This document shows positions 1 to 19,600 of a stretch of DNA of 64,000 nucleotides, piece after piece (position 1 is the stretch's first letter; every line of letters begins with the position of its first letter). The notes under the pieces were generated by a model. The model made no database searches. It was not told the DNA's origin and saw nothing but the letters and a program-made list of their open reading frames with translations. Made by a program: the position numbers and the translations under genes. Source of the stretch: Heterocephalus glaber (lineage: Eukaryota; Chordata; Mammalia; Rodentia; Bathyergidae); assembly GCF_000247695.1 (NCBI RefSeq), contig NW_004624734.1, positions 33,632,955 through 33,696,954 on the forward strand. Direction: 5' to 3'.

Positions 1-6939
<6,939 letters not shown>

Positions 6940-7933
6940 ATTCTGGTAGAACGGCGGATCAGAATGAGAAAAAAAATTCTCCGGGCCGGAAAAAGCCTAG
7001 AGCTCCGCGTCCGGGGCAGGGACGGTGTCTGAGCCATCTCCCGAGGCCGCCCCACCTCAAGCCTTCTTTCTCTCCTACACACCGAAGGGGCCGTGAAATC
7101 CCCTGGGCCGGCTCTCCGTCACGAGGGTCCTCTGCCTAGGAGGCCCGTGGCAGAACGAGAGGTGGCACTGGTGTCCAGAGACACATCCCGCGCAGCAAGG
7201 GGAAGGGAGGGGGTGTTCGCAGGGCCTACCCTCTCTCGACCACTCCTGTCACTGGACACAAACTAAAGTTGGTTCTTGGGAGCACCGAGCTGTGCAATTA
7301 ATCACCTGAAGTATGTGTGAGCCTCACACTAGGGTCCCGCGCCGGGCTCTTAAGGCCGAGAGAACAGACTTGTTCCACCCGCACCAGTCACCGAGCCTTT
7401 TCAGCGTGCGCTTCGCTCAACCCCACCGCGCATGCGGAACCACCTCACACTGCGCAAGCGCCGACGAAGGAGGCCGCTCCTCATCACTAATCATAGAGTC
7501 TGGGACATCCAAGAATTAGGATGAATGTCAATCGCAGGAAGACCTGAAAAATACATTTTTTCACTGTCCTTATATTTTGCTAACCTTGAAGGCATGGGTA
7601 AGAGGAAGGGCTCTGGTTTCTTATTCCTCAAGAATGAATCCTCTTTCAAACTTTTAGTCAACCATAAGATGGCGCTGTGAAGGATAAAAATGGAGGAAGA
7701 GAAGGAGCGTACTTCAGTTGATATGCCTGTGCAGCGATTTGCTCAGTCGCAGACGGGCGGGCGGGGGTGGGACGGGGGAGGTGGAGAAGGCAAGGAGGGG
7801 AGGCGAACCGGAATTCCGCAGTGCGCGCGCCTCAACATCCGGGCATCGCCTTCATCCCTCCCTCTTGCCCCTCCGTGACAACAGGAAGCGGAAGTGAAAA
7901 ATAGGTGTCCCCGCAGCTTCTTAGCAACGCGCG

Positions 7934-7943
7934 GTCAAGTGAC
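7934..7943. promoter_or_regulatory. CLEAR-like E-box near the ATP6V1D start
   Basis: GTCAAGTGAC differs at one base from the TFEB/TFE3 CLEAR consensus GTCACGTGAC. It lies 107 bp upstream of the ATP6V1D ATG. V-ATPase subunit genes are known members of the CLEAR network. The changed base sits in the E-box core (CAAGTG instead of CACGTG), which would weaken binding, so function is inferred only. Confidence 0.4.
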
Positions 7944-8049
7944 ACAATCAGCTGACTCCGGTAGAGGAAGGGACTGTGGCGGCCAGTATTGGAGCTGTTG
8001 CAGCCACGATTGCCCGGCCAGGGACCGGAGCTGAGCGGTCATCGTCAGA

Positions 8050-8090
8050 ATGTCGGGCAAAGACCGGATTGAAATCTTCCCCTCGCGAAT
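8050..8090 (+). CDS. ATP6V1D: ATP6V1D exon 1 (coding part)
   Basis: The ATG at 8050 is preceded by GTCAGA, and 13 codons plus two bases follow to the donor GTAAGT. The 5'UTR probably begins around 7900-7990 in the CpG-rich region; its exact start is not determinable. The split codon AT|G is completed by exon 2. Confidence 0.96.
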
Positions 8091-10616
8091 GTAAGTAAAG
8101 GAATAGGACTAGTGGCGCTCATAGTTTCAGAAATGCCTGCCTGGAGCGCGATTCTTCCACACCCGGGGGCCCGAGCGAGGATCCTAGTTTCCTGGACTGA
8201 TGCCGAAATCTCCCTAGGGTCTTTTCATGAGTTCAGGGCCAGGCCCCCTCTCGCTCCCTCAGAGGTTCCTCCAGCGTGAACCAGACTGAACATAGCGATC
8301 CCAGCCCAGAGGAAGGCGCGCGGCCTGCCTGCGTCTATGGAGTTCCGCAGTCCTTACTCGGTAATTGGGTCCTTCCCGCAGCCCACAGTTTAGTGATGAG
8401 AGGGAGAAGCCAATAAGGTTTGTAAACTGCTCTGAGAGGGGAAGTTTGCTGCGATGGGAAGAAGATAGAAGGCCCCTGAGTCAAAATGGGGTTGAACCAG
8501 ATTATCGTAGCATGGGCGTCAGATTTCCTTATTTTCCAAGATGGAAATCAAATGTCACCTGCTGTTGGAAGATATCCGTGAGTTTCTGAAGCACTCCTTT
8601 TGCACTGTGACTCCTACACCTTTTCAGACTTCTATTAGCGCTGGTCACATCGTAGATATTTATTTATTGCATAACTTTCCCTCCCACCAGTCTCTGGGCT
8701 CCTCCAGGCAGAGAGCATCTTGATTGTAAATTCCTGAAAGATCCACAAAGAATGTTTATTGAATGAACCCGTGTCTTGGAATCTGCTCACTTTCCAACTG
8801 GCAGCCTCTTTTGGCCTGAAGTCTTTGTCAAGAGAAATGACAGCACCGTGGTGGTCAGTTTGTAAAGAAAGTTTTGAAGTTTTCTCAGATGTCCTTAACG
8901 GCTTGTGAGAGTAAAAGTTTTAAATTATGCTCTTGGGGCCGGGGGATTTAGCTCAGTGGTTCTGCCACCTGCCTTGCAAGTGCAAGGTCCTGAGTTCGAT
9001 CTCCGGTACCAAAATAAAAAGCTCTCTTTTTTTGTCAGTGAAGAAGTAGAAAGTCAGTTTTGACTCTGACACTTAGATCTTTTTGTTGCGGTCTTTTTGG
9101 GGCTGTCCACTCGTAAAAGTTATATTCAAACTCTAAAACTAGATTTTGTCTCTTCCAGGGCAACTAGCATGTAATAAAATGTAGTTTGTAAATTTTTTAC
9201 TTTCATCACACTGATTTTATTTGTTGTTGTTTTAGACAGGGGTCTTGCTATGTAGTTCAGGCTGGCCTTGAACTCACTATGTAGCCCAGGCTGGCCTCGA
9301 ACTCAGGGCGATCCTCCTGGCTCAGCCTCCCCAGTGTTGGGATTACAGATGTGCAGCACCATGCTCCGCTCACTGACTTTCCTAGGGCTGATTATTCTAC
9401 AAGCTAGCTGTGGAGAAAGGTGATAACTGTGAAATAGATAAGGGTCAGGACCACCCTGGGAGATTGCAGAACTCTCAGCACATAATGACTCCTTCCAAAC
9501 TTCTGCACTGACAGACAATTGAATTCTCAGCATAAGGCCATGTCCCAAGGATGACTCCAGCTGTCCACTGAAATAACTGGCTGGAGGTGTAGCTCAGTGG
9601 CAGAGCACTTGCCAAACATTTGAGGCCCTCCCTCTATTCAATCCCTAGCACCACAAAAAAATAAAATATGCACTGCAAAAATAAATGAGAAAAATGCTTG
9701 TCTGAAAAAGCTCACAGCTACCAGAAGAATTAAATATTTGTTCTATCCAATACAACATTGATGGATGCCTGACCTCCCTTTCTTAGAGCCCTTATTAAAA
9801 AGGGTTTACAGTTGTGAATGTGTACCTGTTAGAAGTATCTCTCTCAAGGATCTGAGAACCTTTCTTAGAAAGTATAGAATCTTTGTTTCCTTGCCTCTCT
9901 GGGAAGATAGGATCCTGATTGCCATAACTGCCAGCGAGCAGACACACCTGGCTTCATTGTATTTACACTGACCACCCCTTTGTAAATTTTCATGTTGCCA
10001 ACTCTACTTGAGGCCCACTCCTTCACTCTGTCTTCAGAACACCCAGTCACCTCTGCACAAATCAAAATGGAGCTCAGCTCTTTGGGCTCCTGTCAGTTGT
10101 TAGGGAACAAAATCTCCATTGTTTTAGCTAACGTTTGGCTATGTTTATCTATGGCAGCAGTCAGAAGGTTAACATGTTTTTGTTTCTATCTTGGAACTTT
10201 CAAGACTAAGGTGAAAATGAACCTCTTTGGGCTTAGACAAGAAATGATAGGTTTGTGAAGGTGAAAACTGGTATTTGAGAGCCCTCAGCTTGCTGACTGA
10301 GGAAAATCAGGTGCTGGAAGTAAATATATTTCCCAAGGCCCAACAGCAGGTTCTTTGTCATATAGTCAGATGTCTTTGATTCAGCTGGAAACAGTCATTG
10401 TCCTAGCTGAAGGTCAAACCTTTTTTGGTGGGAAAAAGCAGCTCTGAAATAAGTAAAATGACAGGTTTTTAAAGACCTAACACCAAGTGTGGTGGCCCAC
10501 ACCTCTAATCCCAGCACTCAGGAGGCTGAGGCAGGAGGATCACTGCAAGTTCAAGACCAGCCTGGGATCCATATTGAGTTCAAGGCCAGTCTGAACTACA
10601 TAGCAAGACCCTGTCT

Positions 10617-10652
<36 letters not shown>

Positions 10653-13622
10653 CGGGCCTGGATTTAGCTCAGTGGTGCCCTTGCTGGCCTCGAAAGCACA
10701 AGGTCCCAAGTTTGATCCCCAGTACAAAAAAAAAAAGTCATAGGCTAAAAAATGTACTAGTGACTTTCGTTTTACTGAAAGTCAACTTTATAGCACTATC
10801 TTGTGAAATGTTGCTTTTACTTACGTACCATGGAAAACAAGTTTACTGGGAGCAAAAGAGGAATAAAAGATTTGGACTCAACAGAAGTCAAGCAGACCAA
10901 GTTCTGCTATACCTTATTCTCAGTGCCCAGGCAGGTTGGTAGTTAAAAATTGCCCATTTCATAGAGGTGCCATCTAAGAGGAAATGAAAAGTACTGTGGT
11001 AAATTCAGTTTTATCAACCAGTTAACCTGTAAACTTGCTGAAATCTGCAGTAGTAGGATTTTACCTAAATTTGACCCAACTCCGAGTCCGCATTCAGATT
11101 GTGGTGTCAACAACGTGGTGTGTTGAATGTATACAGCCGGTCTGGGTGGCTCCCGCCCAGGCTGGACTGAAACAGCTTCTCCTGGTGGCACTGCTGGTGA
11201 CTCTCAGAGTGAGCACTGCTCCCTGCTGCTGCAGGCGTCTTCAGGAGGGGCCCTTGGCATATTCTTAGTTTGCAGTGGACATAGCTTTGAGCCTTAGTTG
11301 GAACTTTGGGTAGGTTGCAGTCAGAAGTCTGTTTCAGCTTCCCACTCAGCCTTTTTTTCACTGAGTGGCTATGAGAAAGTTCTTTCACATTTCTGGGCTT
11401 CATTTTTCTAATTTTTCTTTCTTTTTTGGTACTGGGGATCGAACTCAGGATCTTGCGCTTGCAAGGCAGGGACTGGAACCACTGAGCTAAATCCCAGGCC
11501 CTCTTTTTTTCTTTTTTGAAGCAGTACTGGCGAGTGAACCCAGGGCCTTCCCACAGAGCTTGCGATCCTCCTGCTTTAGCCTTGTGGTCATGTGTCACCA
11601 CGCTCATTTTTCTAATGTTTAAGTTCATGTCTAAAATCTCTTTCATCTATAGAATTGTCTCATTTAACCCTGTGGTAAAAGATTTCGGTACTGTTTGTGT
11701 AATTAAGAATTTGGTTGAAAGGTTTATCAATATGTACTGTTTTGCAGTTGAGTATAACACCATCATGAAATTATATCTACTTGAATCACTGTAAATGTCT
11801 AGGTTGTATGTAATTTATTGTTGTATTTTATTGTCAGAACACTTTTTAGTTATTAAATTTTATCTGGCAGATGGTAGTGAGAACAGAATCAGCAGCTTCT
11901 TCCATTGCATGCTTGTCCTTCCTTTGGGAGGGCAGGGCCGTGGTGCAGTGGTAGAACACTTGCCCAGCATGTGCCAGGCCCCAGGTTCAATCCCCGGCAC
12001 TGCAAAAGATAAAGCAAACAAAAAAACTTTAGTATGGGGCTTCTGGTGGGAGAAAGGTTGAAATAAAACGAGGCTTCACTGAAAGTTTACCTTGTCACTT
12101 AGAAGTCTTATATATGCCATTTACTACCTAGAATCATTTACACTTTGATTCAGTGATTGATATTAGGTATTGATTGCCATCAAAACACTTAAATGCCACA
12201 CTGGTTATAGAAGATATAACAAAGTACAAAAAGTACTAAAGAATATAGTAATAAAAATTCGTATTTTTCACTCAGCCTTGTTTCTGGGAATCCTTTGTAG
12301 AGCTATTCTCTACATCTATATAAGCACAATAATTGCTTACTTTAGGTAAGTAAGACGGTGTAGTACAGGAAGCACATGTAGACCAACTTTCCTAATTTTT
12401 TTATGACTCCGTATCATTCCGTTATATGGCAAGCCATGATTTATTTAACATTTTAGTTGTTTCTACCCTTTTGTTCTTACACATAATGCTAGAGTACATG
12501 TACATGTCCTGTACATGTTTTTGTACACATGTGGGAATAAGTCTATAGGATAAATTCCTCAAAGTGGAATTGTTGGTCCTGAAGGTGATTACATTTCAGA
12601 TTTTTGTTTGCTGTGATGGGTGTTGATCCCAGGGCCTTGTGTATGCTAGACATCTCCTACTGAGCTAAACCTTCGGTGCCCCAAATTTTGGTATATATTA
12701 GTGGGTAGATTATTTTACACTTGATCTTAGCCAGAAGGCTGATAAGCGATGGGTAGATTATTTTTATCCTTAATACTACATTTCTAATGGATCTGAAACA
12801 TTACATACTATTTTTACTTACAAATCAAATAAGTAAACTATACTGGCATAAAATAAGGCTCTTGATAGTGTTTATTATTTAATGAATACTTATTCCAGAT
12901 ATTGATTATAGAATTGTATTGTAAGTAAATAAACTTCTCATTTATGGAACACTGAGGTAGAAGTCTATAATATTGGCAAACCAGTTAAATTTGCCAGCAA
13001 CAAATACTTTTTCTTACACTCATTTTAAAGGATAAAGAATAATTTTAACATCATGTCACAGAGGTGCTTTTGTGTCATTTAACAGTGACAGTAGGTGTCT
13101 TTAACGTTGTTCTGCAGGGCACAGACCATCATGAAGGCTCGTTTAAAAGGAGCACAGACAGGCCGAAACCTCCTAAAGAAAAAATCTGACGCCTTAACTC
13201 TTCGATTTCGACAGATCCTAAAGAAGATAATAGAGGTGGGATCAACTTTGTTGAGCGAAGTATTGATTTTATGAATATCCCAAGGAAAAGCTAGCACAGC
13301 CTTGGCATTTTTTTCTTTTCTTTTACTTTTTCCAGTCCTGGGATTGAACCCAAGGCTTTTCATGTGCTAAGAACATGCTCTCCCACAGGGTTACAGCCCC
13401 AGCCCATAAGTTTTTGTTATTTTAATTGACTTTTCTTTCAGAAGTAAAAATACTATCACAACAAGTATAACACTGGACAAATGCTAGCATACATGCCATA
13501 AAGATTTACGTTTCAGGTAAGAAACCTTAGTTAAGAAAATCCCACCTAATTCTACCTGCAGACCCAGAGCCAAATGTGCCCGGCCCCACCCACTCCTCTG
13601 GCCTCCCTGGGCCTCCTTCCTG

Positions 13623-13660
<38 letters not shown>

Positions 13661-16600
13661 ACGCGTGTGTGCGTGTGTCCCCGTGGCGGCCACTCCTGGC
13701 CATTGCTGACCACCCAGTTTGGAGCGGCCCCATGTTTATTCCGTCATACCTCTTACTATCTTTATCATAGCATGTGAGGCTTCATGACGTTCTCTTCATT
13801 GTTTCCCCCACTAGAAAGTGTAAATTCCAGAGAACAGGAACTTTGTCCTTAGTACTGTATTCCCAGTGCCTGGAATAGAACCAGCGCACAGTCGTCCAGG
13901 CTGGCCGTGAGCTTGCTATAGAGCCCAGACTGGGCTTGAACTCACAATCTTCCTAACTCAGCCTCCCAACTGCTAGCATTACAGGCAGCTGCCACCACAC
14001 CTGGCTTTCTTAGCAGGTTTTAATTTAGTGCTTTTTTCGGTAATGATGTATGAATACAAAATTACATAAAAAAGAAAGATTCTTTTCCTATATCTCTCTT
14101 TTCCACCTGATGATCCTTCTCTTATTTCCAAGAGGTAGTTCTTCATGATACCTTGGTTTCTGGCCTCTTAGTCTCCCTTTTTGGTAGCATGCACAAAAGG
14201 TACTTCATTTGTAAAGCAGGAATATTATAGACACATGGATGCTTTTAATAATAATAAACATACAGTGGTTCCATGCATACATACCACTCTAACATTTCCT
14301 GCCTGCTCCTCTCTCCCTCCTCTCCTGTGGCAGAGCACAGCTGTCTGTGTCAGCATATGACGGTCTGTCCCATTCTAATTGCTGCGTCACACACTACTAT
14401 ATGGACAGTGGAGTTTAGCTGTAACTATCAATGAATATCTAGTCTTAACATGTCTAGTCTTAACAGTTTTTTTGTAGGGGAAACTCTTAAATGCTTTGTG
14501 TATGTGTGCTAACATTTCTCTAGAAAAGAATCTTGCAATCTGATCTCTTGATCCAAGGAGAGAGAGAGATATTTATATGTATATGTTAAATTTTACATAT
14601 GTCATATAAAGATATAGAGATAAAGATAAATACTGGGGATTGAACACATTGGACGCTGTACCACTGAGCTATAGCTACAGGCCCTTTTATTTATTTATTT
14701 TTTTAACACTTTTTTTTTTTTGGAGACAGGGTATTATTTTATAGTTCAGGCTAGCCTTGAGCTCACTATGTAGCCCAGGCTCACTTTGAATTAATTTATA
14801 TTTTAAAACAAGATTTTTTTCTGGATGTGGTGGTACATGGCTATAAGGCTAGCACTCGGGAGGCTGAGGCAGGAGGATCACTCCGAGTTCAAGTCCAGCC
14901 TTGACTACATAGTGAGACCCTGTCTCAGAAAACAGTCAGTCAATCCATCCATCAATCAATCAATCAAGGTTTTGATAAATTACCTAGGCTGGCCTGAAAT
15001 GTGCAGTCCTCCTGCCCCAGCCTCCTGAATATTTGGGATTACCGGTATGCACCACCATGCCCAGCTGTTTAAATTTTTGTTACCTGATAAATTGTCCTCC
15101 AAATTGTTATACTAATTTGTGTTCCTACCAAATGGTATAGAAGAGGACTTATTTTCTTTTTGTCTAACTGGGTATTAATGCATGTACTTTTATATGTTGT
15201 CCATCTATGGGATTAGAATTGGTCTCTTTTAAATTTGCACTGTTATTTCTGATGTTGAACAGCTCTTCATGTTTAGTACCAGTAATTTGATTTTCTTGGT
15301 GAATTTCTTTTCTTTTTAAAGAAGTTCTCTTTGGTGGTACACACCTGTAATCCCAGCACTCAGGAGGCTAAGGCAGGAGGATTGTGAGTTTGGGGCCAGC
15401 CTGGGCTACATAGTGAGTTCAAGGCCAGGCCGAACTACATAGTGAGACCTTGTCTCAAAAAATCACCCCCCCAAAAAGAAGCTCTCTTTGGTTAATATGT
15501 GTAGAACACTCAAAAAATATTTTCTCTACATCATTTGATTGTCTTTTGACATTTTTTGAAAAATATTTTAATTTTTGTTTGGTCAGATAAAAACAGTTTG
15601 ATCTTTTTGTTTTGAGACAGAGTCTCCCTGTCTACCCTAGTCAGGCTTCAGACTCACTATGTAGCCTAGGCTAACTAACCTTGAACTCAAGATCCTCCTG
15701 CCTCAGCCTCCTCAGTTCTGGGAATTATTTAGAGACAGTCCCACTATATTACCCAGGCTGGCTCAAATTCCTGAGCACAGGTGGTTCATTTGCCTTAGTC
15801 TCCCGAGTGACTGGAAGCCACCATACTGGATTTATAGATTTTTAAAAAATCTTTCTCTTTAATATGTCTGGATCCTTTTCTTTTGTGTAGGGTGATGGTG
15901 TAAGATAGGGATTTAGTTTTATCATTTTGTAAATGGGTGGACAGTTGAATGATATCTTTATTGTACTAAATTCCCATATAGACCTGGGATTCTTTCTCTT
16001 ATTTTTTTGCTTTTTGTTTTTTTGAGACAGTCTCCCTGTGTAGCTCAGGCTAGCCTCGACTAGCCATGTAGCCTAGGCTGGCCTTGAACTCTCAGACATC
16101 CTCCTGCCTCAGCCTCATGAATGCTGTGATTACAGTGTGAGCCACTAGGTCCGGCTCTGGGCTTCTTTCTGAACCTTCTGTTCTGTTTCTTATCTATCCT
16201 AAACCAGGCATCTTTCCTTTTTGTAGGGGTAGATTTTTCAGTACTTGGTAAGCCAACTCCTAACTACCTGACCCAGTTTTTCTTTTTATAAAAAAAATGA
16301 TTGAGGGCCTGGGATTTAGCTCAGTGGTGCCACCACCTGCCTCGAAAGCGCAAGGTCCTAAGTTCCATCCCTGGTACCAAAAAACCCCAAAATGATTGAA
16401 TATTCTCAAACATTATGTTTTCTAGCTGTGTTTTAGCATTAGTATGGCATTAGGCTTTTAACTCTAACTTCGGTGAATTTCAGAGGGTAATTTAAGCAGA
16501 TCCACATGTACCCATTTAGGAATAAAAAACTCTGTTGGTAAAGAATTGGTTTTCTATTTATTAATACATTTATTGTGATGTTTTATTTTGTTCACTTTTA

Positions 16601-19600
16601 TACTGGGCATGGAACCCAGTGCTTGCGTATACCAGGCAAGCTCTTTGCCCCTGAGCTGCATCCCCAGCCCTGTTCTGATGTTTTACTTATTAAACTTGTG
16701 GTTTTGCAGCATTGTTACCATAACCAAGACTGTTCAGATTTGGAAATTTTGTTTTATCGTTTATGAGATCAGTGTCTGATACTGATGTACAACGCCTACC
16801 CTAAAATACTGATGGTTGTTAAAAGAACTTAAGTAGGTGAGGTCTGACCTAGAATACTTGGCTGAACCTGCTGTGGCTCTGTGCTTTTCCAGACCAAGAT
16901 GTTGATGGGCGAAGTCATGAGAGAAGCTGCCTTCTCCCTTGCCGAGGCCAAGTTCACAGCGGGGGACTTCAGGTAAAAGCGCAGTGCTCTCCGGTTCATA
17001 ATTACAGTGAAAGTTTTTTAAAAACTGTAAATGTATATAAGTGTATGTAAGTATTATAGACAGACACATGGTAATGAGAGGGACCACTTGTAACCCCTCT
17101 CCTTCGGGCTGTCTGTTCCCCCACAGGGGCTGTCACACAGTCTCGGGCACAGGGTACTTATTTTGTCATCCATTTTCATTTGACCTTGTACCATAAACAT
17201 TTTTCCTTGTTTTTATGAGGATGGTTCATCCTTCTCAAGGGGTACCATGATATCTTTTCTCAAAATGCTGGATCTTTGCTGTGATTTTTCAGTTTTTTGG
17301 AATATTAGACAAGGTAGATTAAACATCTTAATGCATATCTTTTTTTGGTTTTCATTGAATTATTAGGGTAAATTTTTGAGACTGGAATCCATTATTTATT
17401 TACTTTCGGAAAACAAAAATTTTATATCCCCAAAGGCTCCTTCCTGGCACAAGTTAATCACCTTTACAGGAGGGGGTGGGCAGGGGAGGGAGGAAGAAGA
17501 GACGAGAACCTCAGAACAGAATAGAATGAAGTTCCAGGGTTCCCAGTCAACTTGTCACACATCCATGTAAACCCAGTGTCCTAGAAAACAAGCTTTCTCT
17601 CTTGTCTCATCATAGAGCTTGAATCCTGATTGATTTCAGCAGTGTAGGATCCATTATTTAAAAGGCAAGAGTTTCATGGCTTTTGTTGAAGCAGTGTGTG
17701 GTTTATAACACATACACAATGGTTTGCAAAATATGCCACTTTATGCATTAATGACGCTTCACATAACTCAGCAAGTTATGTTTGCAGCTTAGTGACATTC
17801 TTTTCTGAAGTCACATGGCTAGTTAAGGACAGAAGGAAAAGTTGCTTTCAGGGTTTTAAATTTATTTTTGATGGTATTGGGGAGTGAATGCAGGGGCTTG
17901 CACATGTAAGGTGAGCACTCGACCAGTGAGCCACACTCCAAGCCCTTTTTAAAATTTTATTTTGAGACAGGGTTCTCACTAAGTTGTCCGAGTTGGCATA
18001 ACTTGGGGTCTTTCTGCCCTTGCCTCCTGAATAGCTAGGATTGGAGGCGAGCACTGCCACTCTTGGCTGTTTTCAAGAGTTTTGATTTTAATGTCCTTCT
18101 CCCAGTAACATGATTTCTCTTTATGTAGGAGTGTTCCCTGGCAGCAGGCCTTAGAGCCTGAGGGCTCTAGGCCCCTTGAAGTGTAGACTTTAATTTTTGC
18201 CAATACCAGTAAGGTAACAGTTTTCACTGACTTTGCCAGAGGGAGGAACTCGGTAGTAAGTGGTTTTTGAGTGGTTATGGGGAAGACACTTTATTTTATA
18301 ACAGATAGAGTTAAAGCCAGAAGTAGGGTAACAGAGTTTGAATACCAGCTTAACCAACTCAATAACAAACCTAGAAGGAAAATTTTCTCCAATTACACTA
18401 GCAGAATGAGAACTCTGAACTCAGTCCCATCCGTGCACTGACTGAAAACCCAGACTCCAATACTTTAAGTCATTCTTGCTTACAGCGGTTTTAACATTGT
18501 TTGTTCTCTGCTCCTTGAGGCCCCCCTAAGACAGCAGCAAGTTTTTTTTTCTTGGAAAAGGACAGTTATCAAAACAAGTAACTGTGACATCTCACTCTTG
18601 GTCTCATTTAATGTTGAAACTATCTAGTGGGTCCCTGTGGGTTTATTTCTAAAGAGGCAACTAAATAAAGGGTCTGTCTTCTTTTACAGCACCACAGTTA
18701 TCCAAAATGTAAATAAAGCCCAAGTGAAGATTCGTGCAAAGAAAGATAATGTAGCAGGTAACTTTTCAACTCTTTGGAACCCTTTGAGGAGAATAGGTGA
18801 CATTTTAAAATAGCCATTGATTCAACAATATCTTGATGTCCCAGTTTCTCTCTTCTGTTAGAACAACTTGATTGGCTTTGTTAAAACCATTAGCAACCAG
18901 GTCCTTATTGCTCAGGATAATCTGACTTTTGAATAGAAACGAAGACTTAAGCAAACAGGTTCTGATATTCATTGAGTGAAGCCAGTTACATTTCCAGACT
19001 AAATCGTTTGACTTTTGAGAAAAAACCAAAAAACATAGGAGACAGTGCATAAGAAACAGTACTTCAAGGCTGTGTTTTGTTGGTGAGTGCCTGTCTGTTT
19101 TTGTATTTAACAGGTGTTACTTTGCCAGTGTTTGAACATTACCATGAAGGAACTGACAGTAAGTCTGAAACTGTGTTAGTGTTTGTCTCTGGATCTCCTC
19201 TTTCCTTTTTAGATGAAACTTGTCTGGAAAGCACACTAGTCAGACTTAGAGGTCAGAGAGGTTCCATCCGGTGTTAGACACACTGCCTCAGACTCACAGG
19301 GCCCTGGGTGCCATCCGAGTGCCGCACAGTCTTCTTGTGGAAACTGTTCAGCAGCAGCATCCTATGGTGTCTAGGAGTGAGGCAGGCACTTCTTGTTGCA
19401 TTTAACTCCTGTTAAACGAATTTAAGTGGATTTGTCTTTGTGTTTGGTAGTTTTCTGCTTATCTTCCTTTTGGGAATTTTCTGCAAGAAGATTATTTACT
19501 CTGTTAATTACAAATGTTGTCTGACTGGTTCTTTCAGGTTATGAACTAACTGGTTTAGCCAGAGGTGGGGAACAGTTGGCTAAACTGAAGAGAAATTATG

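Larger units (their letters stand above)
6940..8350. promoter_or_regulatory. CpG-rich bidirectional promoter region of EIF2S1 and ATP6V1D
   Basis: The base composition switches sharply to GC- and CpG-rich and is free of SINEs. It lies between the EIF2S1 ATG exon (minus) and ATP6V1D exon 1 (plus). Factor motifs seen: NRF1-like CGCGCATGCG (7427-7436) and TGCGCAAGCG (7451-7460), YY1-like AAGATGGCGC (7666-7675), tandem ETS-like ACAGGAAG and GCGGAAGTG (7881-7896), and an E-box palindrome at 7934-7943. No TATA box is apparent. In human these two genes are head to head, so a shared promoter is expected. The exact start sites and the noncoding EIF2S1 exon 1 cannot be placed from sequence alone. Confidence 0.75.

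Noticed and set aside
11107..11646. 179-codon minus-strand open frame
   Set aside because: It runs through an ID element and unique intron sequence. There is no domain, homology or splice support, and parts are SINE-derived.
13484..13777. Open frames of 64-69 codons on both strands
   Set aside because: They are translations of the (TG)n microsatellite (His-Thr and Val-Cys runs) with no homology.
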